DNA of 64,000 bases from Aristolochia californica (taxonomy: Eukaryota; Streptophyta; Magnoliopsida; Piperales; Aristolochiaceae). This document shows, one piece after another, positions 1 to 14,118 of this stretch. The stretch spans positions 17,541,237-17,605,236 of the forward strand of contig JARWKL010000009.1 in NCBI GenBank assembly GCA_029961685.1, given 5' to 3'. Position numbers and translations under genes: made by a program. How positions within the stretch are numbered: position 1 is the stretch's first letter; each line of letters opens with the position of its first letter. The notes below the pieces were generated by a model. The model had not been told where the DNA came from. It made no database searches and saw only the letters and a program-made list of their open reading frames with translations.

Positions 1-3000
1 AAGGAATGACTTTTGGGTTGGGATTCAACACTCAGTTAAAATTCCCTCGCCTCCCCTTTTCCCGACGATTGCAAAACTTGTTATATAAATACTAAAAAGA
101 GGTTTAAATCCCTAAAAATTACATAAACTTTTTGGAAATATCTCTCTCCATATTTGTGCATTGTGAATTTCCATTTTAGTTGTGTAAATTTAACTTAAAT
201 CAAAACTTGAGTTTTCACTTTTTCCTTCATCTCGTAGACAAAAAAGAGAATAGATGACATCGAAATGAAAATTTTAGACTTTGTTTATGGAGAAAATTTA
301 AAGCAATAACAAACGTAAGTAAAGAAAATTTATTCACACACCACAAATGAAGACAAAAGTTTTGTCATCCAAGTTTGGGAAATTCCACTAGTTCAACAAC
401 CCCAATAGGTTGGAATTTGATAAGAAAGAGATTTTTCTACACATGCTTTAAAAAATGGATATGCATGCTTGAAACATGTTAAACATGCAAATGAACTTTG
501 GATCCAAACCTTTCAAAATGAATAAAAAACTTCTCATTAAATTCTCAAGTGAACGTGCGGTGGGATATTTAACCGAGTCAAACAAGCCATTATTTTGCCT
601 ATTTACAAGAAGCAGACCTAACGATCATTGATGATTGTAAACTGATTTATCATACATAAAGGGCCACATTTTTGTAAGGAATGACTTTTGGGTTGGGATT
701 CAACACTCAGTTAAAATTCCCTCGCCTCCCCTTTTCCTGACGATTGTAAAACCTGATATATAAAAACTGAAAAGAGGTTTAAATCCCTAAAAATTACAGA
801 AACTTTTTGGAAATATCTCTCTCCATATTTGTGCATTTCCATTTTAGATGTGTACATTTTTCTTAAATCAAAACTTGAGTTTTCACTTTTCCTTCATCTC
901 GTAGAATAAAAAGAGAATAAATGACAATGAAATGAAAATTTTAGACTTTGTGTATGGAGAAAATTTAATGCAATAACAAATGTAAGTAAAGAAAATTTCT
1001 TCACACACCACTAATGAAGACAAAAGTTTTGTCATCCAAGTTTGGGAAATTCCATTAGTTCAACAACCCCAATAAGTGGGAATTTGATAAGAAAGAGATT
1101 TTTCTACACATGCTTTAAAAAATGGATATGCATGCTAGAAACATGTTAAAGAGGCAAATGACCTATGGATCCAAACCTTTTAAAAAGAATAACAAACCGC
1201 TCAATGAATTCTAAAGTGAAGGTGCGGTGAGATATTAAACCGAGTCAAACAAGCTTTTATTTTGCCCATTTACAAAAAGCTGACCTAACTATCATTGATG
1301 ATTGTAAACTAATTTATCATGCGTAACGGGCCACATTTTTGTAAGGAATGACTTTTGGGTTGGGATTCAACACTCAGTTAAAGTTCCCTCGCCTCCCCTT
1401 TTCCCACGATTGCAAAACCTGATATATAAAAACTAAAAAGAGGTTTAAATCCCTAAAAATTACAGAAACTTCGTGGAAATATCTCTCTCTATAATTTTGC
1501 ATTGAGCATTTCCATTTTAGATGTATACTTTTTTCTTAAATCAAAACTTGAGTTTTCAATTTTCCCTTCATCTCGTAGACAAAACAGAGAATAGATGACA
1601 ACGAAATGAAAATTTTAGGCTTTGTGTCTGAAAAAAATTTAAAGCAATAAAAAACATTAGTAAGGAAAATTTATTCACACACCACATATGAACACAAAAG
1701 TTTTGTCATCCAAGTTTGGGAAATTCCACTAGTTCAACAATCCTAATAGATTGGAATTTGATAAGAAAGAGATTTTTCTATACATGCTTTAAAAAATGGA
1801 TATGCATGCTTGGAACATGTTAAAGATGCAAATGACCTATGGATCCAAACCTTTTAAACAGAATAACAAACCGCTCAATGAATTCTCAAATGAATGTGCG
1901 GTGGGATATTTAACCGAGTCAAACAAGCCATTATTTTGCACATTTACAAAAAGCTGACCCAACGATCATTGTTGATTGTGAAGTGATTTATCATGCGTAA
2001 CGGGCCAAATTTTTGAAAGGACTGACTTTTGGGTTGGGATTCAACACTCAGTTAAAATTCCCTCGCCTCCCGTTTTCCCGACGATTGCAAAACCAGATAT
2101 ATAAAAACTAAAATGAGGTTTAAATCCCTAAAAAATACAGAAACTTTTTGGAAATATCTCTCTCCATATTTGTGCATTATGCATTTCCATTTTAGATGTG
2201 TACATTTTTCTTAAATCAAAACTTGAGTTTTCACTTTTTCCTTCATCTCGTAGACAAAAAAGAGAATAGATGACAACGAAATGAAAATTTTAGACATTGT
2301 GTATGGAGAACATTTATTCACACACCACAAATGAAGAAAAATGTTTTCTCATCTAAGTTTGGGAAATTCCACTAGTTCAACAACCCCAATAGGTTGGAAT
2401 TTGATAAGAAAGAGATTTTTCTACACATGCTTTAAAAAATGGATATGCATGCTTGAAACATGTTAAAGATGCAAATGACTTATGGATCACCTCCTTTTAA
2501 ATAGAATAACAAACCGCTCAATGAATTCTCAAGTGAACGTGCGGTGGGATATTTAACCAAGTCAAACAAGCCATTATTTTGCCCATTTACAAAAAGCTGA
2601 CGTAACGATCATTGATGATTGTAAACTGATTTATCATGTGTAACAGGCCATATTTTTGTAAGGAATGACTTTTGGGTTCGGATTCAACACTCAGTTAAAA
2701 TTCCCTCACCTCCCCTTTTCCAGACGATTGTAAAACCTGATATATAAAAACTAAAAAAGAGGTTTAAATCCCGAAAAATTACAGAAATTTTTTGGAAATA
2801 TCTCTCTCTATAACTTTGCATTGTCCATTTTCATTTTAGATGGATACATTTTTCTTAAATCAAAACTTGAGTTTTCATTTTTCCCTTCATCTCGTAGACA
2901 AAATAGAGAATAGCTGACAACGAAATGAAAATTTTAGACTTTGAGTATGGAAATAATTTAAAGCAATCAAAAACGTAAGTAAGGAAAATTTATTCACACA

Positions 3001-6000
3001 CCACATTTGAATACAAAATTTTTGTCATCCAAGTTTGGGAAATTCCACTAGTTCAAACAACCCCAAAAGATTGGAATTTGATAAGAAAGAGATTTTTCTA
3101 CACATGCTTTAAAAAATGGATATGCATGCTTGGAACATATTAAAGATGCAAATGACCTATGCGTCCAAACCTTTTAAATAGAATAACAAACCGCTCAATG
3201 AATTTTCAAGTGAAAGTAGGGTGGGATATTTAACGGAGTCAAACAATCTTTTATTTTTCCCTTTTATAAAAAGCTGACCTAACGATCATTGATGATTGTA
3301 AACTGATTTATCATGCGTAACGGCCATATTTTGTAAGGAATGACTTTTGGGTTGGGATTCAACACTCAGTTAAAATTCCCTCCCCTCCCCTTTTCCTACA
3401 ATTGCAAAACCTGATATATAAAAACTAAAAAGAGGTTTAAATCCCTAAAAATTACATAAACTTTTTAGAAATATCTCTCTCTATAATTTTGCATTGTGCA
3501 TTTCCATTTTAGATCTATACTTTTTTCTTAAATCAAAACATGAGTTTTCACTTTTCCCTTCATCTTGTAGACAAAACAGAGAATAGGTGACAACGAAATG
3601 AAAATTTTAGAGTTTGTGTATGGAAAAAATTTAAAGCAATATAAAAATAAAGTAAAGAAAATTTATTCACACACCAATAATGAGCACAAAAGTTTTGTCA
3701 TTCAAGTTTGGGAAATTCCAATAGCACAACAACCCCAATAGCTTGGAATTTGATAAGAAAGAGATATTTCTACACATGCTTTAAAAAATGGATATGCATG
3801 CTTGAAACATGTTAAAGATGCAAATGACCTATGGATCCAAACCTTTTAGAGAGAATAAAAAGTTGCTCATTAAATTATCAAGTGAACGTGCGGTGGGATA
3901 TTTAACCGAGTCAAACCAGCCATTATTTTGCCCATTTACAAAATGCTGACCTAACGATCATTGATGATTGTAAACTGATTTATCATGCGTAACGGGCCAT
4001 ATTTTTGTAAGGAATGACTTTGGGGTTGGGATTCAACACTCAGTTAAAATTCCCTCGCCTCCCCTTTTCCCGACGATTGCAAAAACTGATATATAAAAAC
4101 TAAAAAGAGGTTTAAATCCCTAAAAATTATAGAAAATTTTTTGAAATATCTCTCTCTATAATTTTACATTGTGCATTTCCATTTTAGATGTATACTTTTT
4201 TCTTAAATCAAAACTTGAGTTTTCACTTTTCGCTTCATCTCGTAGACAAAAAAGAGAATAAATGACAACGAAATGAAAATTTTAGACTTTGTGTATGGAA
4301 AAAATTTATAGCAACATAAAACGTAAGTAAGGAAAAAATTTTCACACACCACATATGAACACAAAAGTTTTGTCATCCAAGTTTGGGAAATTCCACTAGT
4401 TCAACAACCCCAATAGATTGGAATTTGATAAGAAAGAGATTTTTCGACACATGCTTTAAAAAATGGATATGCATGCTTGGAACATGTTAAAGATGCAAAT
4501 GACCTATGGATCCAAACCTTTTAAACAGAATAACAAACAGCTCAATGAATTCTCAAGTGAAAGTGCAGTGGGATATTTAACTGAGTCAAACAAGCCATTA
4601 TTTTGCCCATTCACCAAAAGTTGACCTAACGATCATTGATGATTGTAAACTGATTGATCATGTGTGACAGCCATTTTTTTTGTAACGAATGACTTTTGGG
4701 TTGGGATTCAACACTCAGTTAAAATTCCCTCGCCGTCCCTTTTCCCCACGATATCAAAACCTGATATATAAAAACTAAAAAGAGGTTTAAGTCCCTAAAA
4801 ATTATAGAAACTTTTTGGAAATATCTCTCTCAATATTTGTGCATTGTGAATTTCCATTTTAGATGTGTACATTTTTCTTAAATCAAAACTTGACTTTTCA
4901 CTTTTTCCTTCATCTCGTAGACAAAAAAGAGAATAGATGACAATGAAATGAAAATTTTAGACTTTGTGTATGGAGAAAATTTAAAGCAATAACAAAAGTA
5001 AGTAAAGAAAATTTATTCACACACCACAAATGAAGATAAAAGTTTTGTCATCCAAGTTTGGGAAATTCCACTAGTTCAACAATCCCAATAGATTGGAATT
5101 TGATAAGAAAGAGATTTTTCTACAATAGCATTAAAAAATGGAAATGCATGCTTGGAACATGTTAAAGATGTAAATGACCTGTGGATCCAAACTGTTACAC
5201 AGAATTACAAAATGCTCAATGAATTCTCAAGTGAAAGTGTTGAGGGATATTTAACCGAATCAAACAAGTCATTATTTTGCCCATTTACAAAAAGCTGACC
5301 TAACGATCATTGATGATTTTAAACTGGTTTCTCATGCGTAACGGGCCATATTTTTGTAAGGAATGACTTTTGGGTTGGGATTCAACACTCAGTTAAAATT
5401 CCCTCGCCTCCCCTTTTCCCGACGATTGCAAAACTTGATATATAAAAACTAAAAAGAGGTTTAAATCCCTAAAAATTACAGAAACTTTTTCGAAATATCT
5501 CTCACCATATTTGTGCAATGTGCATTTCCATTTTAGATGAGTACATTTTTCTTAAATCAAAACTTGAGTTTTCAATTTTTCCTACATCTCGTAGACCAAA
5601 AAGAGAATACATGACAACGAAATGAAAATTTTAGAATTTGTGTATGAAGAAAATTTAAAGCAATAACAAATGTAAGTAAAGAAAATTTATTCACATACCA
5701 CAAATGAAGACAAAAGTTTTGTAATCCAAGTTTGGGCAATTCCACTAGTTCAACAACCCCAATAGGTTGGAATTTGTTAAGAAAGAGATTTTTCTACACA
5801 TGCTTTAAAAAATGGAAATGCATGCTTGAAACATGTTAAAGATGCAAATGACCTACGGATCCAAACCTTTCAAAAAGAATAAAACACTTCCCATTAAATT
5901 CACAAGGGAACGTGCGGTGGGATATTTAACCGAGTCAAACAAGCAATTATTTATCCCATTTACAAAAAGTTGACCTAGCGATCATTGACGATTGTAAACT

Positions 6001-6032
6001 GATTTATCATGCGTAACGGGCCATATTTTTGT
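1..6032 (+). repeat. Monomers 1-9, classes A,A,B,A,B',C,B,A2,A
   Basis: Mixed order without an obvious local higher-order period. Monomer 2 (676-1342) lacks 7 bp where 'gtgcattgtgcattt' has collapsed to 'gtgcattt', a slip between short direct repeats. Monomer 4 is shortened by 32 bp (see its own entry). Monomer 6 (3335) is the first C-type copy, with 'agcacaac' and 'agttgctcatt'. Monomers 8 and 9 (4684-6032) are the source-like types for the later block at 21595-22878. Confidence 0.85.
2017..2659 (+). repeat. Monomer 4, 643 bp, deletion between 10-bp direct repeats
   Basis: In normal copies 'agaaaattta' occurs twice, 32 bp apart. Here only one, slightly mutated copy ('agaacattta', 2307-2316) is left, and the 32 bp between equivalent points are gone. 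The length, 643, is 675 minus 32. This is the expected product of replication slippage or single-strand annealing between the two short repeats. Confidence 0.9.
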
Positions 6033-8053
6033 GAGGAATGACTTTTGGGTTGGGATTCAACACTCAGTTAAAATTCCCTCGCCTCTTTCCCGACGATTGC
6101 AAAACCTGATATATAAAAACTAAAAAGAGGTTTAAATCCCTTAAAATTACAGAAATTTTTTAAAAATATCTCTCTCTTTAATTTTCCATTGTGCATTTCC
6201 ATTTTAGATGTATACTTTTTCCTTAAATCAAAACATGATTTTTCACTTTTCCCTTCATCTCGTAAACAAAACAGAGAACAGGTGATAACGAAATGGAAAT
6301 TTTAGAGTTTGTGTATGGAAAAAATTTGAAGCAATAAAAAACGTAAGTAAAGAAAATTTATTCACACACCACAAATGAGCACAAAAGTTTTGTCATCCGA
6401 GTTTGGGAAATTCCACTAGCATAACATCCCCAATAGCTTGGAATTTGATAAGAAAGAGATATTTCTACACATGCTTTAAAAAATGGATATGCATACTTGA
6501 AACATGTTAAAGATGCAAATGACCTATGGATCTAAAACTTTTAAAGAGAATAAAAAGTTGCTCATTAAATTATCAAGTGAACGTGCGGTGGGATATTCAA
6601 CCGAGTCAAAATAGCCATTATTTTGCCCATTTACAAAAAGCTGACCTAACGATCATTGATGATTGTAGACTGATTGATTATGCGTAATGGGCCATATTTT
6701 TGTAACGAATGACTTTTTGGTTGGGATTCAACACTCAATTAAAATTCGCTCGCCTCCCCTTTTCTCGACGAATGCAAAACCTGATATATAAAAACTAAAA
6801 AGAGGTTTAAATCCCGAAAAAATTACAGAGACTTTTTGGAAATATCTCTCTCTATAATTTTCCATTGTGCGTTTCCATTTTAGATGTATACTTTTTTCTT
6901 AAATCAAAACATGAGTTTTCACTTTTCCCTTCATCTTGTAGACAAAACAGAGAATAGGTGACCACGAAATAAAAATTTTAGAGTTTGTGATTGGAAAAAA
7001 TTTAAAGCAATAAAAAACTAAAGTAAAGAAAATTTATTCACACACCACAAATGAGCACAAAAGTTTTGTCATCCAAGTTTGGGAAATTCCACTAGCACAA
7101 CAACCCCAATATCTCTGAATTTGATAAGAAAGTGATATTACTACACATGCTTTAAAAAATGGATATGCATGCTTGAAACATGTTAAAGATGCATATGACC
7201 AATGGATCCAAACCTTTTGAAGAGAATAAAAAGTTGCTCATTAAATTATCAAGTGAATGTGCGGTTGGATATTTAACTGAGTCAAACAAGCCATTATTTT
7301 GCCGATTTACAAAAGCTGATCTAACGATCATTGATGATTGTAACCTGATTTATCATGCGTAATGGGGCTTATTTTTGTAAAGAAGGAATTTTTGGTTGGG
7401 ATTCAACACTCAGTTAAAATTCTCACGCCTCCCCTTTTTCTCGACGATTGCAAAACCTGATATATAAAAATTAAAAAGAGGTTTAAATCCCTAAAAATTA
7501 CAGAAACTTTTTGGAAATATCTCTCTCTATAATTTTTCATTATGCGTTTCCATTTTAGATGTATACTTTTTTCTTAAATCAAAACATGAGTTTTCACTTT
7601 TCCCTTCATCTCGTAGACAAAAAGAGAATAGGTGACAACGAAATGAAAATTTTAGAGATTCTGCATGGAAAAAATGTAAAGCAATAAAAAACGTAAGTAA
7701 AGAAAATTTATTCACACACCACAAATGAACACAAAAGTTTTGTCTTCCAAGTTTTTGAAATTCCACTAGCACGAAAACCCCAATAGCTTGGAATTTGATT
7801 AGAAAGAGATACTTCTACACATGCTTTAAAAAATGGATATGCATGCTTAGAACATGTTAAAGATGCAAATGAGCTATGGATCCAAACATTTTAAAAAAAA
7901 TAACAAACCGCTCATTGAATTCTCAAGTGAACGTGCGGTGGGATATTTAACCAAGTCAAACAAGCCATTATTTTTCCCATTTACAAAAAGCTGACCTAAC
8001 GATCATTGATGATTGTAAACTTATTTATCATGCGTAACGGGCCATATTTTTGC
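6033..8053 (+). repeat. Monomers 10-12, C-rich run (C, C, C/A mosaic)
   Basis: Monomers 10 and 11 (6033, 6704) are consecutive C copies with private variants: 'catgattttt' and 'ggatctaaaac' in 10, and 'cccgaaaaaatt' in 11. The same pair recurs at 12767-14118, and in altered form around 22271-23554. Monomer 12 (7379) is C-like through the first part and 'agcacg' but ends A-like with 'caaaccgctcattg', so it is a mosaic. Confidence 0.85.
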
Positions 8054-11000
8054 AAGGAATGACTTTTGGGTTGGGATTCAACACTCAGTTAAAATTCCCT
8101 CGCCTCCCCTTTTCCCGACGATTGTAAAACCTGATATATAAAAACTAAAAAGAGGTTTAAATCCCAAAAAATTACAGAAAATTTTTGGAAATATCTCTCT
8201 CTATAACTTTGCATTGTGCATTTCCATTTTAGATGGATACATTTTTCTTAAATCAAAACTTGAGTTTTCATTTTTCCCTTCATCTCATAGACAAAACAGA
8301 GAATAGATGACAACGAAATGAAAATTTTAGACTTTGTGTATGGAAAAAAATTTAAAGCAATAAAAAACGTAAGGAAAATTTATTCACACACCACATATGA
8401 ACACAAAAGTTTTGTCATCCAAGTTTGGGAAATTCCACTAGTTCAAACAACCCCAAAAGATTGGAATTTGATAAGAAAGAGATTTTTCTACACATGCGTT
8501 AAAAAATGGATATGCATGCTTGGAACATGTTAAAAATGCAAATGACCTATGGATCCAAACCTTTTAAATAGAATAACAAACCGCTCAATGAATTCTCAAG
8601 TGAAAGTGCGGTGAGATATTTAACCGAGTCAAACAAGCCTTTATTTTGCCCTTTTACAAAAAGCTAACCTAACGATCATTGAAGATTGTAAACAGATTTA
8701 TCATGTGTAATGGCCATATTTTGTAAGGAATGACTTTTGTGTTGGGATTCAACACTTAGTTAAAATTCCCTCGCCTCCCTTTTCCCCACGATTGCAAAAC
8801 CTGCTATATAAAAACTAAAAAGAGGTTTAAATCCCTAAAAATTACATAAACTTTTTGGAAATATCTCTCTCCATCTTTGTGCATTGTGCATTTCCATTTT
8901 AGATGTGTACATTTTTCTTAAATCAAAACTTGATTTTTCACTTTTTCCTTCATCTCGTAGACAAAAAAGAGAATAGATGACAATGAAATGAAAATTTTAC
9001 ACTTTGTGTATGGAGAAAATTTAAAGCAATAACAAACGTAAGTAAATAAAATTTATTCACACACCACAAATGAACACAAAAGTTTTTTCATCCAAGTTTG
9101 GGAAATTCCACTAGTTCAACAACCTCAGTAGATTGGAATTTGATAAGAAAGAGATTTTTCTATACATGCTTAAAAAATGGATATGCATGCTTAGAACATG
9201 TTAAAGATGCAAATGACCTATGGATCCAAACCTTTTAAAAAGAATAACAAACCGCTCATTGAATTCTAAAGTGAACGTGCGGTGGGATATTTAACCAAGT
9301 CAAACAAGCCATTATTTTGCCATTTACAAAAAGCTGACGTAACGATCATTGATGATTGTAAACTGATTTATCATGTGTAACGGGCCATATTTTTGTAAGG
9401 AATGACTTTTGGGTTGGGATTCAACACTCAGTTAAAATTCCCTCGCCTCCCCTTTTCCCGACGATTGTAAAACCTGATATATAAAAACTAAAAAGAGGTT
9501 TAATTCCCGAAAAATTACAGAAACTTTTTGGAAATATCTCTCTCTATAACTTTGCATTGTTCATTTCCATTTTAGATGGATACATTTTTCTTAAATCAAA
9601 ACTTGAGTTTTCATTTTTCCCTTCATCTCTTAGGCAAAACAGAGAATAGATGACAACGAAATGAAAATTTTAGACTCTGTGTATGGCAAAAATTTAAAGC
9701 AATCAAAAATGTAAGTAAGGAAAATTTATTCACACACCACATATGAACACAAAATTTTTGTCATCCATGTTTGGGAAATTCCACTAGTTCAAACAACCAC
9801 AAAAGAATGGTATTTGATAAGAAAGAGATTTTTCTACACATGCTTTAAAAAATGGATATGCATGCTTGGAACATGTTAAAGATGCAAATGACCTATGGGT
9901 CCAAACCTTTTAAATAGAATAACAAACCGCTCAATGAATTCTCAAGTGAAAGTGGGGTGGGATATTTAACCGAGTCAAACAAGCCTTTATTTTTCCCTTT
10001 TACAAAAAGCTGACCTAACGATCATTGATCATTGTAAACTGATTTATCATGTGTAACGGCCATATTTTGTAAGGAATGACTTTTGGGTTGGGATTCAACA
10101 CTCAGTTAAAATTCCCTCGCCTCCCTTTTCCCCACGATTGCAAAACCTGCTATATAAAAACTGAAAAGAGTTTTAAATCCCAAAAAATTACATAAACTTT
10201 TTGGAAATATCTCCTCCATATTTGTGCATTGTGCATTTCCATTTTAGATGTGTACATTTTTCTTAAATCAAAACTTGACTTTTCACTTTTTCCTTCATCT
10301 CGTAGACAAAAAAGAGAATAGATGACAATGAAATGAAAATTTTACACTTTGTGTATGGAGAAAATTTAAAGCAATAACAAACGTAAGTAAAGAAAATTTA
10401 TGCACACACCACAAATGAACACAAAAGTTTTTTCATCCAAGTTTGGGAAATTGCACTAGTTCAACGACCTCAGTAGATTGGAATTTGATAAGAAAGAGAT
10501 ATTTCTATACTTGCTTAAAAAATGGATATGCATGCTTAGAACATGTTAAAGATGCAAATGACCTATAGATCCAAACCTTTTAAAAAGAATAACAAACCGC
10601 TCATTGAATTCTAAAGTGAACGTGCGGTGGGATATTTAACCAAGTCAAACAAGCCATTATTTTGCCCATTTACAAAAAGCTGACGTAACGGTCATTGATG
10701 ATTGTAAACTGATTTATCATGCGTAACGGGCCATATTTTTGTAAGGAATAACTTTTGGGTTGGGATTCAACACTCAGTTAAAATTCCCTCGCCTCCCCTT
10801 TTCCCGACGATTGTAAAACCTGATATATAAAAACTAAAAAGAGGTTTAAATCCCAACAAATTACAGAAACTTTTTGGAAATATCTCTCTCTATAACTTTG
10901 CATTGTTCATTTCCATTTTAGATGGATACATTTTTCTTAAATCAAAACTTGAGTTTTCATTTTTCCCTTCATCTCTTAGACAAAACAGAGAATAGATGAC

Positions 11001-11416
11001 AACGAAATGAAAATTTTAGACTCTGTGTATGGAAAAAATTTAAAGCAATCAAAAACATAAGTAAGGAAAATTTATTCACACACCACATATGAACACAAAA
11101 TTTTTGTCATCCATGTTTGGGAAATTCCACTAGTTCAAACAACCACAAAAGATTGGAATTTGATAAGAAAGAGATTTTTCTACACATGCTTTAAAAAATG
11201 GATATGCATGCTTGGAACATGTTAGAGATGCAAATGACCTATGGGTCCAAACCTTTTAAATAGAATAACAAACCGCTCAATGAATTCTCAAGTGAAAGTG
11301 GGGTGGGATATTTAACCGAGTCAAACAAGCCTTTATTTTTCCCTTTTACAAAAAGCTGACCTAACGATCATTGATGATTGTAAACTGATTTATCATGCGT
11401 AACGGCCATATTTTGT
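8054..11416 (+). repeat. Monomers 13-17, with a duplicated A-B' dimer
   Basis: Monomer 13 is B'. Then an A-B' dimer is present twice in tandem: 8725-10070 and 10071-11416, each 1,346 bp. Shared rare variants include 'tgctatataaaaac' and 'cctcagtagattgg' in the A halves, and 'catctcttag', 'ccatgtttggg' and 'caaccacaaaag' in the B' halves. Differences between the copies are few. This is a local dimeric higher-order unit. Confidence 0.85.
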
Positions 11417-14118
11417 AAGGAATGACTTTTGGGTTGGGATTCAACACTCAGTTAAAATTCCCTCGCCTCCCCTTTTCCTACGATTGCAAAACCTGATATA
11501 TAAAAACTAAAAAGAGGTTTAAATCCCTAAAAATTACAGAAACTTTTTGGAAATATCTCTCTCTATAATTTTGCATTGTGCATTTCCATTTTAGATGTAT
11601 ACTTTTTTCTTAAATCAAAACATGAGTTTTCACTTTTCCCTTCATCTTGTAGACAAAACAGAGAATAGGTGACCACGAAATGAAAATTTTAGAGTTTGTG
11701 TATGGAAAAAATTTAAAGAAATAAAAAACTAAAGTAAAGAAAATTCATTCACACACCACAAATGAGCACAAAATTTTTGTCATCCAAGTTTGGGAAATTC
11801 CACTAGCACAACAACCCCAATAGCTTGGAATTTGATAAGAAAGAGATATTTCTACACATGCTTTAAAAAATGGATATGCATGCTTGAAACATGTTAAAGA
11901 TGCAAATGACCTATGGATCCAAACCTTTTAGAGAGAATAAAATGTTGCTCATTAAATTATCAAGTGAACGTACGGTGGGATATTTAACCGAGTCAAACAA
12001 GCCATTATTTTGCCCATTTACAAAAAGCTGACCTAACAATCATTGATGATCGTAAACTGATATATCATGCATAACGGGCCATATTTTTGTAACGAATGAC
12101 TTTTTGGTCAGGATTCAACACTCAGTTAAAATTCGCTCGCCTCCCCTTTTCTCGACGAGTGCAAAACCTGATATTTAAAAACTCAAAAGAGGTTTAAATC
12201 CCTAAAAATTACAGAAAATTTTTGGAAATATATCTCTCCATATTTTTTCATTGTGGACTTCGATTTTAGATGTGTACATTTTTCGTAAATCAAAACGTGA
12301 GTTTTCACTTTTTCCTTCATCTCGTAGACAAAAAAGAGAATAGATGACAACGAAATGAAAATTTTAGACTTTGTGTATGGATAAAATTTAAAGCAATAAC
12401 AAATGTAAGTAAAGAAAAATTTATTCACACACCACAAATGAACACAAAAGTTTTGTCTTCCAAGTTTGGGAAATTTCACTAGTTCAACAACCTCAATAGA
12501 TTGGAATTTGATAAGAAAAAGATTTTTCTACACATGCTTTAAAAAATGGATATGCATGCTTGAAACATGTTAATGATGCAAATGACCTATGGATCCAACC
12601 CTTTTAAAGAGAATAAAAAGTTGCTCATTAAATGATCAAGCGAACGTGCGGTGGGATATTTAACCGAGTCAAACAAGCCATTATTTTGCCCATTTACAAA
12701 AAGTTGACCTAACGATCATTGATGATTGTAAACTGATTTATCATGCGTAACGGGCAATATTTTTGTAAGGAATGACTTTTGGGTTGGGATTCAACACTCA
12801 GTTAAAATTCCCTGGCCTCCCCTTTTCGCGACGATTGCAAAAACTGATATTTAAAAACTCAAAAGAGGTTTAAATCCCTATAAATTATAGAAACTTTTTT
12901 GAAATATCTCTCTCTATAATTTTACATTGTGCATTTCCATTTTAGATGTATACTTTTTCCTTAAATCAAAACATGATTTTTCACTTTTCCCTTCATCTCG
13001 TAAACAAAACAGAGAAAAGGTGATAACAAAATGGAAATTTTAGAGTTTGTGTATGGAAAAAATTTGAAGCAATAAAAAACGTAAGTAAAGAAAATATATT
13101 CACACACCACAAATGAGCACAAAAGTTTTGTCATCCAAGTTTGGGAAATTCCACTAGCATAACAACCCCAATAGCTTGGAATTTGATAAGAAAGAGATAT
13201 TTCTACACATGCTTAAAAAAATGGATATGCATACTTGAAACATGTTAAAGATGCAAATGACCTATGGATCTAAAACTTTTAAAGAGAATAAAAAGTTGCT
13301 CATTAAATTACCAACTGAACATGCGGTGGGATATTCAACCGAGTCAAAATAGCCATTATTTTGCCCATTTACAAAAAGCTGACCTAACAATCATTGATAA
13401 TTGTAGACTGATTGATCATGCGTAACGGGCCATATTTTTGTAACGAATGACTTTTTGGTTAGGATTCAACACTCAATTAAAATTCGCTCGCCTCCCCTTT
13501 TCTCGACGAATGCAAAACCTGATATATAAAAACTAAAAAGAGGTTTAAATCCCGAAAAATATTACAGAGTCTTTTTGGAAATATCTCTCTCTATAATTTT
13601 CCAATGTGTGTTTCCATTTTAGATGTATACTTTTTTCTTAAATCAAAACATGAGTTTTCACTTTTCCCTTCATCTTGTAGACAAAACAGAGAATAGGTGA
13701 CCACAAAATAAAAATTTTAGAGTTTGTGTATGGAAAAAATTTAAAGCAATAAAAAACTAAAGTAAAGAAAATTTATTCACACACCACAAATGAGCACAAA
13801 AGGTTTGTCATCCAAGTTTGGGAAATTCTACTAGCACAAGAACCACAATAGCTCTGAATTTGATAAGAAAGAGATATTTCTACACATGCTTTTAAAAATG
13901 GATATGCATGCTTGAAACATGTTAAAGATGCAAATGACCTATGGATCCAAACCTTTTAAAGAGAATAAAAAGTTGCTCATTAAATTATCAAGTGAACGTG
14001 TGGTGGGATATTTAACCGAGTCAAACAAGCCATTATTTTACCTATTTACAAAAAGCTGACCTAACGATCATTGATGATCGTAAACTGATTTATCATGCGT
14101 AACGGGCCTTATTTTTGT
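11417..14118 (+). repeat. Monomers 18-21, classes C, A, C, C
   Basis: Monomers 20 and 21 (12767 and 13442) repeat the C-C pair seen at 6033-7378, ten monomers upstream. They share 'catgattttt', 'gtaaacaaaacagagaa', 'ggatctaaaac', 'ggatattcaaccg' and 'caaaatagcc' in the first, and 'cccgaaaaata' plus 'agctctgaattt' in the second. Successors of C monomers start with 'aacgaatgac' and carry 'cgctcgcc'. Confidence 0.82.

Noticed and set aside
7180..7362. Plus-strand open frame of 60 codons, with relatives at 22004-22216 and 40738-40932
   Set aside because: It is the same monomer segment read in one frame. Most copies carry a stop at 'ctttaaaaaatgg', and no protein family is recognisable.
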